In this document: one piece after another, positions 7,783-17,166 of the stretch | How the letters are laid out: every line of letters starts with the position of its first letter | Numbering within the stretch: position 1 is the stretch's first letter | From: Peribacillus sp. FSL E2-0218 | GTDB taxonomy: Bacteria > Bacillota > Bacilli > Bacillales > DSM-1321 | Direction: 5' to 3' | NCBI RefSeq assembly: GCF_037992945.1 | Contig: NZ_CP150304.1 | Coordinates: 4,157,501-4,221,500 of the forward strand | Length of the DNA: 64,000 bases | Made by a program: the position numbers and the translations under genes | Notes under the pieces: generated by a model | Told to the model about the DNA's origin: nothing | What the model saw: only the letters and a program-made list of their open reading frames with translations | Database searches by the model: none

Positions 7783-9348
7783 TCACTTTATCGTTACTTC
7801 ATTAATTTCGAGATAGCCTGAAGGGCTGATCGAGAAGCCTTTTACATCCTTTGCGACCGCAGCTACGTTTTCAATGACCCTTACCGGAATATATGGGGTA
7901 TCCGCCATTTCGATTTCCTGGGCCTCGGCGTATAATTCCTTGCGCTTTTGTTCTTCTTTTTCTTTCCTTGCCGCATCTATCAAATCATCAACCTTTTGAT
8001 TGCTGTAAAAGAACGTATTGCCGGCCGCTCCCTGTGAATTCGTATGAAATAGATTGTATTGATTATAATCGGCATCACCTGTCGCGTTTCTCCAGCTGAT
8101 GATGAACATTTCCGATTGCCCTTTATTCACTTGTTCCACGAACGACCCGTACTCCATGACCTGTACCTTCAAGTGGATTCCGATTCCTTTTAGTTGCGAT
8201 TGCAGGACCTCGGCCAAGTTGACTCTTTCTTTACTATCCATTGTAAGGATGGTAGCGTCCAAGCCTTTTGAATATCCGGCTTCGGCCATCAGCTTTTTGG
8301 CTTCTTTGAGATTATAATCATAGGCTTCCAAACTTGCATTATACCCAAATACTTTAGAGCCCATCAACGAGTTCGCCTTTACTCCGACATTATTAAAGAC
8401 GCCTTTAATGATCGAATCCATTTCAATGGCATGGGCAATCGCTTTACGGACCCGGACATCATTGAATGGTTCATTCTTGACATTGAACCCTAAATATTCG
8501 GTACCATATCCCTCGCTGCGGTAAACATCCATTGCCGCTGAGGATTCCACTTGATCCATGACCGCTATCGGAAGAGGCTCCGCTATCTGTGCTTCACCGG
8601 TTTCAATCATCGATATCCGCGTCGAATCTTCAGGGACAACCTTGAAAATGACCTTGTCCACCTTTGGCTCATTTCCCCAATAGTCTTTGTTCTTCACCAA
8701 GGTGATTTCCTGTCCCGGGGACCATGAATCAAATACGAAAGGACCTGTGCCGTTCGGTTCCTGGATAATTTTCTTGCCATACTTCTCGATCGTTTTCGGG
8801 CTGATGATTCCCCCTTCGTGATTCGCCAAGATTGAAAGCAGCGGGGAAAATGGCTCCTTAAGTATGAATTGCACGGTATATTCATCAACCGCCTTCACTT
8901 CTTTCACCATTTCAAATACGACCGCTCTAGGAGAGGCAACTGCCGGATCCAATAATCGATTGAACGTCTTTTTTACTGCATCTGCGTTGAATGGTATACC
9001 ATCATGAAACGTTACATCTTCCCTTAGCTTGAATTCCCAAGTGGTGTCATCTTTTTGCTTCCACGATTTTGCGAGCATAGGCTGTATCTCGCCATTTTTA
9101 TCCCGCTGCACCAGTCCTTCATAGATCTTATGGTGCGTGACACTGGCAGCATTAATCGTGGACATGAACTGCTGATCCAGATTTTCAGCATCCGATAAAC
9201 GGGCAATGACCAATGTCCCCCCTTCCTTTGATGCGACGCTCGAATCGTTTGCCGTTTCACTTACACCATTGTTAGAAGAACAGCCTGTAATGATCAATCC
9301 GATGAACATGACTAGAATAAGCCTTCCTATGCCAAGATTACCTGCCAT
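7783..9348 (-). CDS. ABC transporter solute-binding lipoprotein, family 5
   Basis: 521 residues with a lipoprotein signal: hydrophobic segment, then IITGC with the lipid-bearing Cys at 23. The mature part matches the peptide/nickel/opine-binding family (SBP_bac_5), with typical phrases GGTLVIARLSDAENLD, KEPFSPLL and GTGPFVFDSW. It should sit on the outer face of the membrane and deliver a ligand to the DppCBDF-type permease 5 kb away. It is homologous across its length to the lipoprotein at 12527-14083. It is a single-gene unit with its own operator-bearing promoter (9390-9453). The ligand is unknown. Confidence 0.9.
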   Translation of the reverse strand: MAGNLGIGRLILVMFIGLIITGCSSNNGVSETANDSSVASKEGGTLVIARLSDAENLDQQFMSTINAASVTHHKIYEGLVQRDKNGEIQPMLAKSWKQKDDTTWEFKLREDVTFHDGIPFNADAVKKTFNRLLDPAVASPRAVVFEMVKEVKAVDEYTVQFILKEPFSPLLSILANHEGGIISPKTIEKYGKKIIQEPNGTGPFVFDSWSPGQEITLVKNKDYWGNEPKVDKVIFKVVPEDSTRISMIETGEAQIAEPLPIAVMDQVESSAAMDVYRSEGYGTEYLGFNVKNEPFNDVRVRKAIAHAIEMDSIIKGVFNNVGVKANSLMGSKVFGYNASLEAYDYNLKEAKKLMAEAGYSKGLDATILTMDSKERVNLAEVLQSQLKGIGIHLKVQVMEYGSFVEQVNKGQSEMFIISWRNATGDADYNQYNLFHTNSQGAAGNTFFYSNQKVDDLIDAARKEKEEQKRKELYAEAQEIEMADTPYIPVRVIENVAAVAKDVKGFSISPSGYLEINEVTIK

Positions 9349-9389
9349 GGACCATGACCTCCCGATTTCTTTTTTTGTATATTTATCTA

Positions 9390-9453
9390 ATTATAGAAAA
9401 TATTCTTACTATTTATCGTGAAAATATTTACTATATTTTGCACTTTCTTTACT
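9390..9453 (-). promoter_or_regulatory. Operator-promoter C of the shared regulon
   Basis: TATAAT on the minus strand (9395-9390) lies 33 bp from an AGTAA box (9428-9432), with a further box at 9449-9453, 21 bp beyond. An extra TTACT lies at 9406-9410. The far box overlaps the stop of the upstream amidohydrolase. It drives the solute-binding protein ending at 7783. Confidence 0.55.
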
Positions 9454-10951
9454 TCTTTTCTCTCTCTATTCCTGATTGGGGAGCAACTGATTCTACCATC
9501 TTAAATGAGGGCTTAAACAACTGTTGCTCAGGATGTTTCTGATAATCCCTCTCCATATATCCGCTTCTCATCCTATTGAAATATTTTTGCGCCTTATTAT
9601 TCATCTCTTTCAAATCAAGGCCGGGGATCATTTGATCTTTCATGACGATCTTCCCATTGATGATGGATAAGGTAACGTCCTTCCCGGTGCCGCTTATAAA
9701 CATGGTTCGGATGGGGTCATCCATGACACCCATATGGTAGCTGTCCAGGCTGACCGCAATGATATCGGCCTTTGCCCCTGGGGCAATCCGGCCTAAATCG
9801 TCCCTGCCAAGAAAAGCGGCTCCACCAAGAGTCGCGGACCGAAACAAGTCGGCATACGTGGAGCCTTCCACTTCACTTTCCGCCATTCGTGAAAGCATGC
9901 TGCCTACCCTTACGTTTTGGAACATATCTGGAGGGAATGTATCCGTTCCAAGGGCTATATTGATTTCTGCCCTTTTATATTCAGCGAAGGATTCCAGCGC
10001 CTCGCCATGCCTGCCGATAATCAGCGGGCAATGAATCACCGTTGTCTTCGTTTCCTTGAGAAGCGCCAAGTCATCACTCTGGCCATATTTCGCTCGGCTG
10101 TATCCTGAAATATAATGGGCGTGGGGAATTCCCGTTCTTGGACCGAGGAAACCAAGATCGTACAAGTATTGAATCGGTGTCACGTGATGAGCTTCCCATA
10201 TCGTCTCGAATTCAAAGCTCCCCTGGGCAGCATGAAGCTTGATCGGTACACCCAATTTATCGCTATAGTATTTTGTCTGTTTTAAACTATTTGCCGTTTG
10301 GCACTCTACACGTTCTGGGGCAAGCATCCCTCTTATCAGGCCATCATAGGCTCCATCGAACGTTTCGACAAACTCGACCGCCCTTCGTAATCCAGCTTCA
10401 CCGGCCTTTTCATCCCAGTGCAGTTTTACCTTGCCGTTAGGCTGGACGACCCTGATCCCGGATTGGAAGCTTGGCCCCAAGTAAATCCTTAGCCCCAATC
10501 CAGCTGCATGCTCCGCCGCAGTTGCCAACTCCTCATAGGTTTCGGCCCAGCTTTTATAAAAAACGGAGGTAATCGGCATCGCCGTCGTCACGCCATGAAG
10601 GATGAGCTGTGAATATGCATATAGAGATTTGAAAGCTTCATCTTCTTTGGACATCCATTCGGGATGGCCGCTTTTGATATAGTCCTCTGACCAAAGCAGA
10701 TTTTTCTGTCTATCGGAGCCAGCTTCAAAATGCAAGATATCATGGTCAATGTCCCCTAACGCATTCAAATCAATGAAGCCGGGGCTAATGATGGCATTCC
10801 CGGCGTCCAATACCGCATCCACTTCTTGCGAATACTTTTTTCCTACATACAAAATCGTATCCCCTTCATATACGACCTCCGCATTTTCCAAAATGACATG
10901 ATCGCAGCCATCATGACCAATTACGTATCTTCCTTTAAGCTTCGTTTTCAT
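9449..10951 (-). CDS. TRZ/ATZ-type amidohydrolase lacking the first HxH motif
   Basis: About 500 residues from the ATG at 10951 (AAAGGGG site). A longer start at 11014 lies inside the upstream gene. It belongs to the amidohydrolase superfamily, with an N-terminal beta domain, KLHAAQGSF, GIPHAHYISG, TVIHCPLIIG and GTDTFPPDM near the C-terminal side. Where the family normally reads PGFIDxHTH, this protein reads PGFIDLNALGDIDHD, so the first metal ligands are replaced. It may bind one metal in a different way or catalyse a different step. It starts 1 bp after the stop of the preceding amidohydrolase, so the two are translationally linked. Confidence 0.8.
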   Translation of the reverse strand: MKTKLKGRYVIGHDGCDHVILENAEVVYEGDTILYVGKKYSQEVDAVLDAGNAIISPGFIDLNALGDIDHDILHFEAGSDRQKNLLWSEDYIKSGHPEWMSKEDEAFKSLYAYSQLILHGVTTAMPITSVFYKSWAETYEELATAAEHAAGLGLRIYLGPSFQSGIRVVQPNGKVKLHWDEKAGEAGLRRAVEFVETFDGAYDGLIRGMLAPERVECQTANSLKQTKYYSDKLGVPIKLHAAQGSFEFETIWEAHHVTPIQYLYDLGFLGPRTGIPHAHYISGYSRAKYGQSDDLALLKETKTTVIHCPLIIGRHGEALESFAEYKRAEINIALGTDTFPPDMFQNVRVGSMLSRMAESEVEGSTYADLFRSATLGGAAFLGRDDLGRIAPGAKADIIAVSLDSYHMGVMDDPIRTMFISGTGKDVTLSIINGKIVMKDQMIPGLDLKEMNNKAQKYFNRMRSGYMERDYQKHPEQQLFKPSFKMVESVAPQSGIEREKK

Positions 10952-10952
10952 T

Positions 10953-12461
10953 TTATTCCCCTTTCCGCAATGCCGCAGCGTTTTCCCGTTCGTCATATCT
11001 CCTTTCATCGACATAGGCCCTGGCGTGTCCCCAGAAATATTTCGTCGGCTTCATATACTTTTCCAGCCCCGCACGCTCGATCGTCGAAAAGGCTTCTTCA
11101 TTCGCTTCGTCGAGTACGGTACTTTCATGAACGGTTCGGACCTCCCTCCCCTCCATGATTAATTTCCCATCGACGATGACATGCTCCACATCATTCGCCA
11201 CTGCTTGGAAGACAAGCCGATGAACATGCATGAATTCAGGAGTCAGATGCGGCTGATGCAAATTGACCGTAATTACATCCGCTTTCTTCCCAATCTCAAG
11301 CGAACCGATTTCATCATCCCAGCCAATGCATTTCGCCGCATCGATCGTAATCATTTCTAGCAGTTTTCCTGGGGGTAAATAGTAATAATCCCGTAGTGCC
11401 GCCTGGTGAACAAATTGGGTTTTCCTCATCGCCTGGAACATATCAAAGCTAGTCGAAGGCGAGGTTCCATCGGTAGAGATCGCCACCGTTGCCCCCATTT
11501 CCAATAATTCAGTGATCGGCGTTCGGGCAAGCACCTGTCCAAAACCTGGCGAGGCACTGACATTCGTCCCCGTTTCTGCCAGTATCCTTGCCTCATCGAA
11601 GGAAATGCCGCGACAATGCTGTAAATGGACATCCGGACCCAACAGGGCATTCTGCTTATCTTGTATCGCTAAATGGATCATCCCGCCAAAAGCATCGGAA
11701 TGAATCCTCGTATCATATTTACGGGCAATTTCCCGAATTCTTTTCGCTTGATAAAGATCATGATCACTTAGCCCATATAGCCTGTCAGGAGCTGTGGGAT
11801 TGGAGGGGTCAACCGATGTGACGATGACAAAAGGTGTAATGAAGGCCCTTGTTCTGTCTTCATTTGCATGATTCAGTGCTTCAATCACTGCTTCCGCTCC
11901 CTTTAATACCTCTTCATAGGTAACCTCCTTCACGATTCTTTTCCCATCAACCCATCGACTGAATGAATGAGGCCATGGAGGGTTACAGGGACCTGTGCAG
12001 ATAACCTCCCTCACCCCCACCTCGGCATAAGCCTTCGCATGATTGATGGCGAAAATCGGGTCATCGGATCGCGGCATCGAGCCTAACACACTTACACCCG
12101 TTGTCACACCCGCCTTCAATCTCTCAAGGGCGGAGAGCTTTCCTTCGTAGTACCAAAAATCATCGGTTACAAAATGTTTATACGTATTCGTCATGATCGG
12201 CATCCAAAAATCGATATTCTCCATCGCGATGGTCTTGAACATCGAGTGCCCCCCATGACCATGAACATCTATCAATCCTGGCAATATGCATTGATGGCTG
12301 CAATCGATCACTTTTTTCGCTTCATACTTCGATGTAAGTTTTCCGGTTATGCCAACGTCTAAAATCCGTCCTTCGTTTATGGCGATGGCACCATCCGAAA
12401 GGATTCGCCTGTTTGGATCCATCGTAATTACAGTTCCGTGAATGAGCAGCAGATCGATCAT
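10953..12461 (-). CDS. TRZ/ATZ-type amidohydrolase
   Basis: 502 residues with the full metal set of the TRZ/ATZ amidohydrolase group: PGLIDVHGHGG (HxH), RIHSDAFGG, HLQHCRG and ISTDGTSPS. The family removes amino or chloro groups from, or opens, N-heterocycles. C-terminal residues return to the beta domain (GSLEIGKKADVITV). An AGGAGGGG site precedes the ATG. It sits between the solute-binding protein gene and the second TRZ/ATZ-type gene, in one minus-strand unit. Specific substrate unknown. Confidence 0.85.
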   Translation of the reverse strand: MIDLLLIHGTVITMDPNRRILSDGAIAINEGRILDVGITGKLTSKYEAKKVIDCSHQCILPGLIDVHGHGGHSMFKTIAMENIDFWMPIMTNTYKHFVTDDFWYYEGKLSALERLKAGVTTGVSVLGSMPRSDDPIFAINHAKAYAEVGVREVICTGPCNPPWPHSFSRWVDGKRIVKEVTYEEVLKGAEAVIEALNHANEDRTRAFITPFVIVTSVDPSNPTAPDRLYGLSDHDLYQAKRIREIARKYDTRIHSDAFGGMIHLAIQDKQNALLGPDVHLQHCRGISFDEARILAETGTNVSASPGFGQVLARTPITELLEMGATVAISTDGTSPSTSFDMFQAMRKTQFVHQAALRDYYYLPPGKLLEMITIDAAKCIGWDDEIGSLEIGKKADVITVNLHQPHLTPEFMHVHRLVFQAVANDVEHVIVDGKLIMEGREVRTVHESTVLDEANEEAFSTIERAGLEKYMKPTKYFWGHARAYVDERRYDERENAAALRKGE

Positions 12462-12480
12462 ATTTCCCCTCCTAATCGAG

Positions 12481-12509
12481 AAGACAGCATAACCATCGTA
12501 TGCTGTCTT
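12481..12509. terminator. Intercistronic hairpin after the solute-binding protein gene
   Basis: AAGACAGCATA / TATGCTGTCTT is a perfect 11-bp stem with a 7-base loop. The minus-strand side has no T-run before the next ribosome site. It is more likely an mRNA-stabilising or partial attenuator hairpin that raises lipoprotein over enzyme yield. Confidence 0.55.
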
Positions 12510-12526
12510 TTCTTTTGATCCATTCC

Positions 12527-14083
12527 TTATTGAACGGTTATGTCATCGAGCATTAAATAATTTGCCGGGTTCAGCCAAAGCCCTTTAACCGTTTCGCCAT
12601 AAACAGCCAGATGCTCATAGTTCCGGATCGGAACATACGGCACCTCTTCCCTTTCGATCTCCTGTGCCTTCGAATAAAGTTCCTTACGTTTATCGCCATC
12701 TGATTCCTGTCGTGCCGCTTCGATCAATTTATCCACTTCAGGATTGCTGTAAAATGAGCTATTCCCTGCTGCACCTTGGGATTTGCTATCAAAAAGATTG
12801 AATTGATTATAATCCCCGTCGCCTGTCGCATTGCCCCAGCCGCCTATGGAAACCTGATGCTCCCCCTTGGCGGTCGCATCAATATAAGCTCCATATTCAA
12901 GAACTTGGATTTTCACCTTGATTCCAATTCCTTTTAATTGGGATTGAATCACCTCTGCCATGTTAATTCTTTCCTTACGGTCACTTGTCGTTAAAGTGAT
13001 TTCCATGCCCTCCTTGACTCCGGCTTCCTTCAATAGCTTTTTGGATTCATTAATATCATAATCGTATCCCTTTATATTCGGATCATAGCCGAAAACCTTC
13101 GGACTCATCGTTGAATTTGCCTTTGTACCAACATCGTTATATACCCCTTTGATGATGGAATCGACTTCGATGGCATGTGCGACCGCTTTCCGGACACGAA
13201 CATCATCGAACGGCTTTTTCTTGACATTGAAGCTTAAGTATTCGACGGCAAGTCCTTCGGTGCGATAAAGCCCCATCGTGTCCGACGCCTCGATGCGATC
13301 GATTTCCGTCACGGGCACTTGATCGGTCACATGTGCCTCACCCGTTTCGATCATCGCAATTCTCGTTGCATCTTCAGGGACGACCTTGAATACGACCCCA
13401 TCGATCTTCGGTTCTTTCCCCCAATAGTCTTCATTCTTTTCCAGCTCGATCGCTTCTCCCGATTTCCACGATTTGAAAACGAATGGTCCTGTCCCAACCG
13501 GATTTTGGCCAAGTTTATCACTATGCTCTTTAATCGCCTTTGGACTTAAAATGCTTCCTTCATTACTGACCAATATCGAAAGTAGGGGAGCATATGGATA
13601 TTTCAGTTTGAACTGTACAGTCGTATCATCCACTACCTTGATTTCCTTGATCATTTCCAATTTCCCGGCCTGTGGCGAAGAAGTCTTCGGATCCAGTAAT
13701 CTGTCGAAATTGGTTTTTACCGCTTCAGCATTGAAAGGTGCCCCATCATGGAATTTCACGCCCTCACGCAATTTGAACTCCCATGTTTTATCATCGAGCT
13801 GTTTCCATTCCTTCGCGAGCAATGGCTGTGGTTTCATGTCCTTGTCAGGAACGACCAATGTTTCATACACCTTTTCATAGACGACGTTTGCCGAAGGAAT
13901 GTCCGTAATGAAATGCGGATCAAGTGTCGTCGCATCAGAGAGCCGCGCAACGACCAATGTTCCCCCTTCCTTCGCTTCCCTTTCTGGCTTCTTGCTGCTT
14001 GTTTGATCTGATGTACATCCAGATAAAACCGTCGAGATACATAATAACGATGCAAATAGTAATCCAGTTATACCTTTTCTCAT
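12527..14083 (-). CDS. ABC transporter solute-binding lipoprotein, family 5
   Basis: About 518 residues from the ATG at 14083 (GGGAGG site 11 bp upstream). The lipobox VLSGC puts the lipidated Cys at 23. It has family-5 features GGTLVVARLSDATTLD, GTGPFVFKSWKSGE and a conserved C-terminal Asn/Tyr-rich end. It is a close paralogue of the protein at 7783-9348. It heads the minus-strand unit with two TRZ/ATZ hydrolases and is divergent from the permease operon. Both lipoproteins probably feed the same permease, with different or overlapping ligands. Confidence 0.9.
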   Translation of the reverse strand: MRKGITGLLFASLLCISTVLSGCTSDQTSSKKPEREAKEGGTLVVARLSDATTLDPHFITDIPSANVVYEKVYETLVVPDKDMKPQPLLAKEWKQLDDKTWEFKLREGVKFHDGAPFNAEAVKTNFDRLLDPKTSSPQAGKLEMIKEIKVVDDTTVQFKLKYPYAPLLSILVSNEGSILSPKAIKEHSDKLGQNPVGTGPFVFKSWKSGEAIELEKNEDYWGKEPKIDGVVFKVVPEDATRIAMIETGEAHVTDQVPVTEIDRIEASDTMGLYRTEGLAVEYLSFNVKKKPFDDVRVRKAVAHAIEVDSIIKGVYNDVGTKANSTMSPKVFGYDPNIKGYDYDINESKKLLKEAGVKEGMEITLTTSDRKERINMAEVIQSQLKGIGIKVKIQVLEYGAYIDATAKGEHQVSIGGWGNATGDGDYNQFNLFDSKSQGAAGNSSFYSNPEVDKLIEAARQESDGDKRKELYSKAQEIEREEVPYVPIRNYEHLAVYGETVKGLWLNPANYLMLDDITVQ

Positions 14084-14159
14084 GATAGTTGTTCCTCCCT
14101 TTCCTACTTCCCTTTGATTTCCACGCAACTTTTACGATGAGCACATTGGGCATAATCAA

Positions 14160-14245
14160 ATTATAAGAAAAAACAAAATTTTATATTTTCAGAATCTTTA
14201 CTCATTTTTTTATTATCTTTACTGCTTTCAGGCATCATATTTACT
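14160..14245 (-). promoter_or_regulatory. Operator-promoter B, divergent region of the shared regulon
   Basis: On the minus strand, TATAAT (14165-14160) lies 33 bp from an AGTAA box (14198-14202). Two more boxes lie at 14219-14223 and 14241-14245, spaced 21 and 22 bp. The region sits between the divergent binding-protein and permease genes. TTGCATAAATT at 14258-14268 is also found in promoter A (7511-7521). Weak -35 elements suggest an activator. Confidence 0.65.
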
Positions 14246-14293
14246 TCGATACCTATTTTGCATAAATTAAATGAAAGAAAAGGAGGAACTGTC

Positions 14294-15196
14294 ATGAAGC
14301 CAGAGGTCGTTATCAAGAATCCAGGATTGAAGCTAAACAAAAACAAATCTACAAAACTACAAAACTGGAAAGCCTTTTATAAAAAGTTCAAAAGAAATAA
14401 GTTGGCATTGGTAGGCGGATACATCGTACTTTTTTATATTTTATTGGCCATTTTTGCACCTGTCGTTTCACCGCAGGATCCATATGAAATCGATTTGGTC
14501 AACAAGCTTCAGCCACCTACGGCAGAGCATTGGATGGGGACGGATGATAAGGGAAGAGATATTTTGAGCAGGTTATTATATGGGACTCGCCTTTCCTTAA
14601 CGGTGGGATTCGTTTCCGTTTTCTTCGGCGCCTTCATTGGCATCCTCTTGGGATTGACGGCTGGCTATTATGGAAAGTGGATCGATACGGTCATCATGAG
14701 GATCGTGGACGTCCTGCTTGCCTTCCCGGGAATATTGCTGGCCCTTGCCATCATAAGCGCCCTGGGACCAAGCTTAATCAACGTAATGGTAGCGGTTGGT
14801 GTGTTTTCCATCCCCATGTTCGCCCGAATCGTACGGGGTTCCACACTTTCGGTCAGGAAGCTTGAATACATTGACGCCGTTCGTGCATTGGGAGCCACCG
14901 ATTTCACGATCATATTCAAGCACATTTTCCCTAATATCCTTTCACCCGTCATCGTACAAGCGACATTGCGCCTGGCAACGGCCATTCTTTCGGCAGCCGG
15001 CTTGTCGTTCCTCGGACTAGGAGCCCAGCCTCCTTCACCGGAATGGGGCGCGATGTTAAGCAGCGGACGGGACTATTTGTTCAGCGCTCCGCACATCGCT
15101 TTATTTCCGGGCATCGCCATATCCACACTTGTACTTGGCTTCAATGTCTTCGGGGATGGGTTGAGGGACGCCTTGGACCCAAGAATGAAAAAATAA
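14294..15196 (+). CDS. ABC transporter permease, DppC/OppC type
   Basis: About 300 residues from the ATG at 14294, which has AGGAGG at 14281-14286. An upstream in-frame ATG at 14258 lacks a site. It has an N-terminal membrane anchor, an extracytoplasmic loop with HWMGTDDKGRDILSRLLYG, and five more membrane segments with the transport-protein signature ending EWGAMLSSGRDYL. It is the C-type subunit of a peptide/opine/nickel-type importer. It is the first gene of a plus-strand operon, an unusual C-before-B order. Confidence 0.92.
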   Translation: MKPEVVIKNPGLKLNKNKSTKLQNWKAFYKKFKRNKLALVGGYIVLFYILLAIFAPVVSPQDPYEIDLVNKLQPPTAEHWMGTDDKGRDILSRLLYGTRLSLTVGFVSVFFGAFIGILLGLTAGYYGKWIDTVIMRIVDVLLAFPGILLALAIISALGPSLINVMVAVGVFSIPMFARIVRGSTLSVRKLEYIDAVRALGATDFTIIFKHIFPNILSPVIVQATLRLATAILSAAGLSFLGLGAQPPSPEWGAMLSSGRDYLFSAPHIALFPGIAISTLVLGFNVFGDGLRDALDPRMKK

Positions 15197-15208
15197 GGAG
15201 GAGAGAAC

Positions 15209-16129
15209 ATGTTCGTATTCATCGTCCGGCGCATTTTGCAAACGATACCGGTATTGTTAGGAGTAAGTTTAGTCGTCTTCCTCATCATGCAGATGGTTCC
15301 CGGTGACCCGGCAACCCTGCTTGCAGGTGAAGGTGCGACAAAAGAAACGATAGAAATGATCAGGCACCAGCTTGGTTTGGACCGCCCCATCATCTATCAG
15401 TACGTTGATTATGTGATTCATGCCGTACAAGGCGATTTCGGCGAATCCCTCCGGAGCAGCCGCCCTGTCCTGGACGAGATTATGGTCCGCTTGCCAATTA
15501 CCCTTGAACTCGCACTTGCCAGTATTTTCATCACTGTCGTGTTTGGAATGGTGGCCGGAATCATCTCGGCAACCAAGCAATATTCTGCAGCTGACATTTC
15601 CATCATGATCGTTGCTTTATTAGGAATCTCCCTGCCTAGTTTTTGGTTAGGGCTGATGCTCATCTACTTTTTTTCCGTCAATCTTCATTGGTTTCCCGTT
15701 TCAGGCTGGGGGACCTTCAGGCATATGATCCTGCCTGCGATAACCCTTGGTGCCGGCGGAGCGGCGATTGTCGCCCGGATGACCAGGTCAAGCATGCTTG
15801 AGGTCGTTCGTCAGGATTACATTCGTACCGCGAAAGCAAAAGGATTGAAGGAGCATGTCATCATTTATAAGCACGGGCTGAAAAATGCGCTGATCCCCGT
15901 CATTACGGTCGTTGGCCTCCAGTTCGGTGCACTCCTTGGCGGCACCGTATTGACCGAGTCCGTATTTGCCATCAACGGACTTGGACGATTGATCGTGGAT
16001 GCCATCAGAACGAGGGATTTGCCGATGGTCCAAGGCGGTGTCCTTATCGCCTCCGTCATCTTCGTATTCATGAATTTGGCTGTCGATGTCCTCTATCGAT
16101 ACTTTAACAAGCGAATAGACCTAAACTAA
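15209..16129 (+). CDS. ABC transporter permease, DppB/OppB type
   Basis: 306 residues with six predicted membrane segments and the B-subunit marks VPGDPATLL and LRSSRPVLDEI. The cytoplasmic EAA-like loop reads YIRTAKAKGLKEHVIIYKH. It has an AAGGAGGAG site and starts 12 bp after the partner permease. It forms the heterodimeric pore with the preceding protein. Confidence 0.92.
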   Translation: MFVFIVRRILQTIPVLLGVSLVVFLIMQMVPGDPATLLAGEGATKETIEMIRHQLGLDRPIIYQYVDYVIHAVQGDFGESLRSSRPVLDEIMVRLPITLELALASIFITVVFGMVAGIISATKQYSAADISIMIVALLGISLPSFWLGLMLIYFFSVNLHWFPVSGWGTFRHMILPAITLGAGGAAIVARMTRSSMLEVVRQDYIRTAKAKGLKEHVIIYKHGLKNALIPVITVVGLQFGALLGGTVLTESVFAINGLGRLIVDAIRTRDLPMVQGGVLIASVIFVFMNLAVDVLYRYFNKRIDLN

Positions 16130-16140
16130 GGAGGTACGTG

Positions 16141-17166
16141 ATGAAACAGTTTGATGAAAAAATCCTGGAAGTTAAAAATTTACAAACTCACTTTTTCACA
16201 GACGAAGGAATAAGCAAAGCCGTGAATGGAATCAGCTTCACCCTGAACAAAGGAGAAACGCTTGGAATCGTAGGGGAATCAGGAAGCGGGAAAAGCATCA
16301 CCTCCTTATCCCTGTTAAGGTTAATTCCATCCCCTCCCGGTAAAATCACCGGCGGCAGCATCCTTTTTAAAGGAGAGGACCTGCTTGCCAAAACCGAAAA
16401 ACAAATGCGGTCGATTCGCGGAAACGAAATTTCGATGATCTTCCAGGAACCGATGACTTCATTGAATCCGGTATATTCAGCGGGCGAACAAATTGCAGAA
16501 GCCATCCGGCTTCACCAAAAGCTTGGAAAAAAAGAAGCGTGGAACAAAGCGGTCGACATGCTTCAGCTTGTCGGAATCCCTTCCCCTGAAAAAAGGGCAA
16601 AGCAGGAACCGCATGAACTGAGCGGCGGAATGAGGCAAAGGGTCATGATTGCGATGGCACTTGCCTGCCACCCTGAGGTATTGATAGCGGATGAGCCTAC
16701 GACGGCGCTTGACGTGACGATCCAAGCGCAAATCCTGGAACTGATAAAATCGCTGCAAAAGGATTTCGGAACGGCTGTGATTTTAATCACGCATGATTTA
16801 GGTGTCGTGTATGAAACATGCGATAAGGTGGCGGTGATGTATGCCGGAAAAATGGTTGAATACACCTTGGCGAAAGAAATTTTCACCAACCCTAAACATC
16901 CTTACACCATCGGATTATTGAACTCCCTTCCTCGCCTCGACTTGGATCAGGAGGAATTGACCACCATCCCCGGGACCGTTCCAAGTCCGTATGATATGCC
17001 CAAGGGCTGCAGCTTCGCACCCCGTTGTGCACATGCGAAGAGCATTTGCGAACAAGCCGTACCGGATCTCGAATCAATCGGACCCGACACATTGGTCAGC
17101 TGTTGGATGTATACCCCGCAATGGGAAAAAGAATATGAAGCGGAAGAGAAAGTGGGGGTTCAATGA
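16141..17166 (+). CDS. ABC transporter ATPase, DppD/OppD type
   Basis: About 341 residues. Walker A is GESGSGKS, the Q-loop lies in IFQEPMTSLNP, the ABC signature is LSGGMRQR and Walker B is VLIADEPTTALD. The C-terminal oligopeptide-transporter extension has Cys residues in CSFAPRCAHAKSIC, typical of the D and F subunits that can carry an Fe-S cluster. A GTG at 16138 is possible, but the ATG at 16141 has better spacing from AAGGAGG. It overlaps the next gene by 4 bp (ATGA). Confidence 0.92.
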   Translation: MKQFDEKILEVKNLQTHFFTDEGISKAVNGISFTLNKGETLGIVGESGSGKSITSLSLLRLIPSPPGKITGGSILFKGEDLLAKTEKQMRSIRGNEISMIFQEPMTSLNPVYSAGEQIAEAIRLHQKLGKKEAWNKAVDMLQLVGIPSPEKRAKQEPHELSGGMRQRVMIAMALACHPEVLIADEPTTALDVTIQAQILELIKSLQKDFGTAVILITHDLGVVYETCDKVAVMYAGKMVEYTLAKEIFTNPKHPYTIGLLNSLPRLDLDQEELTTIPGTVPSPYDMPKGCSFAPRCAHAKSICEQAVPDLESIGPDTLVSCWMYTPQWEKEYEAEEKVGVQ

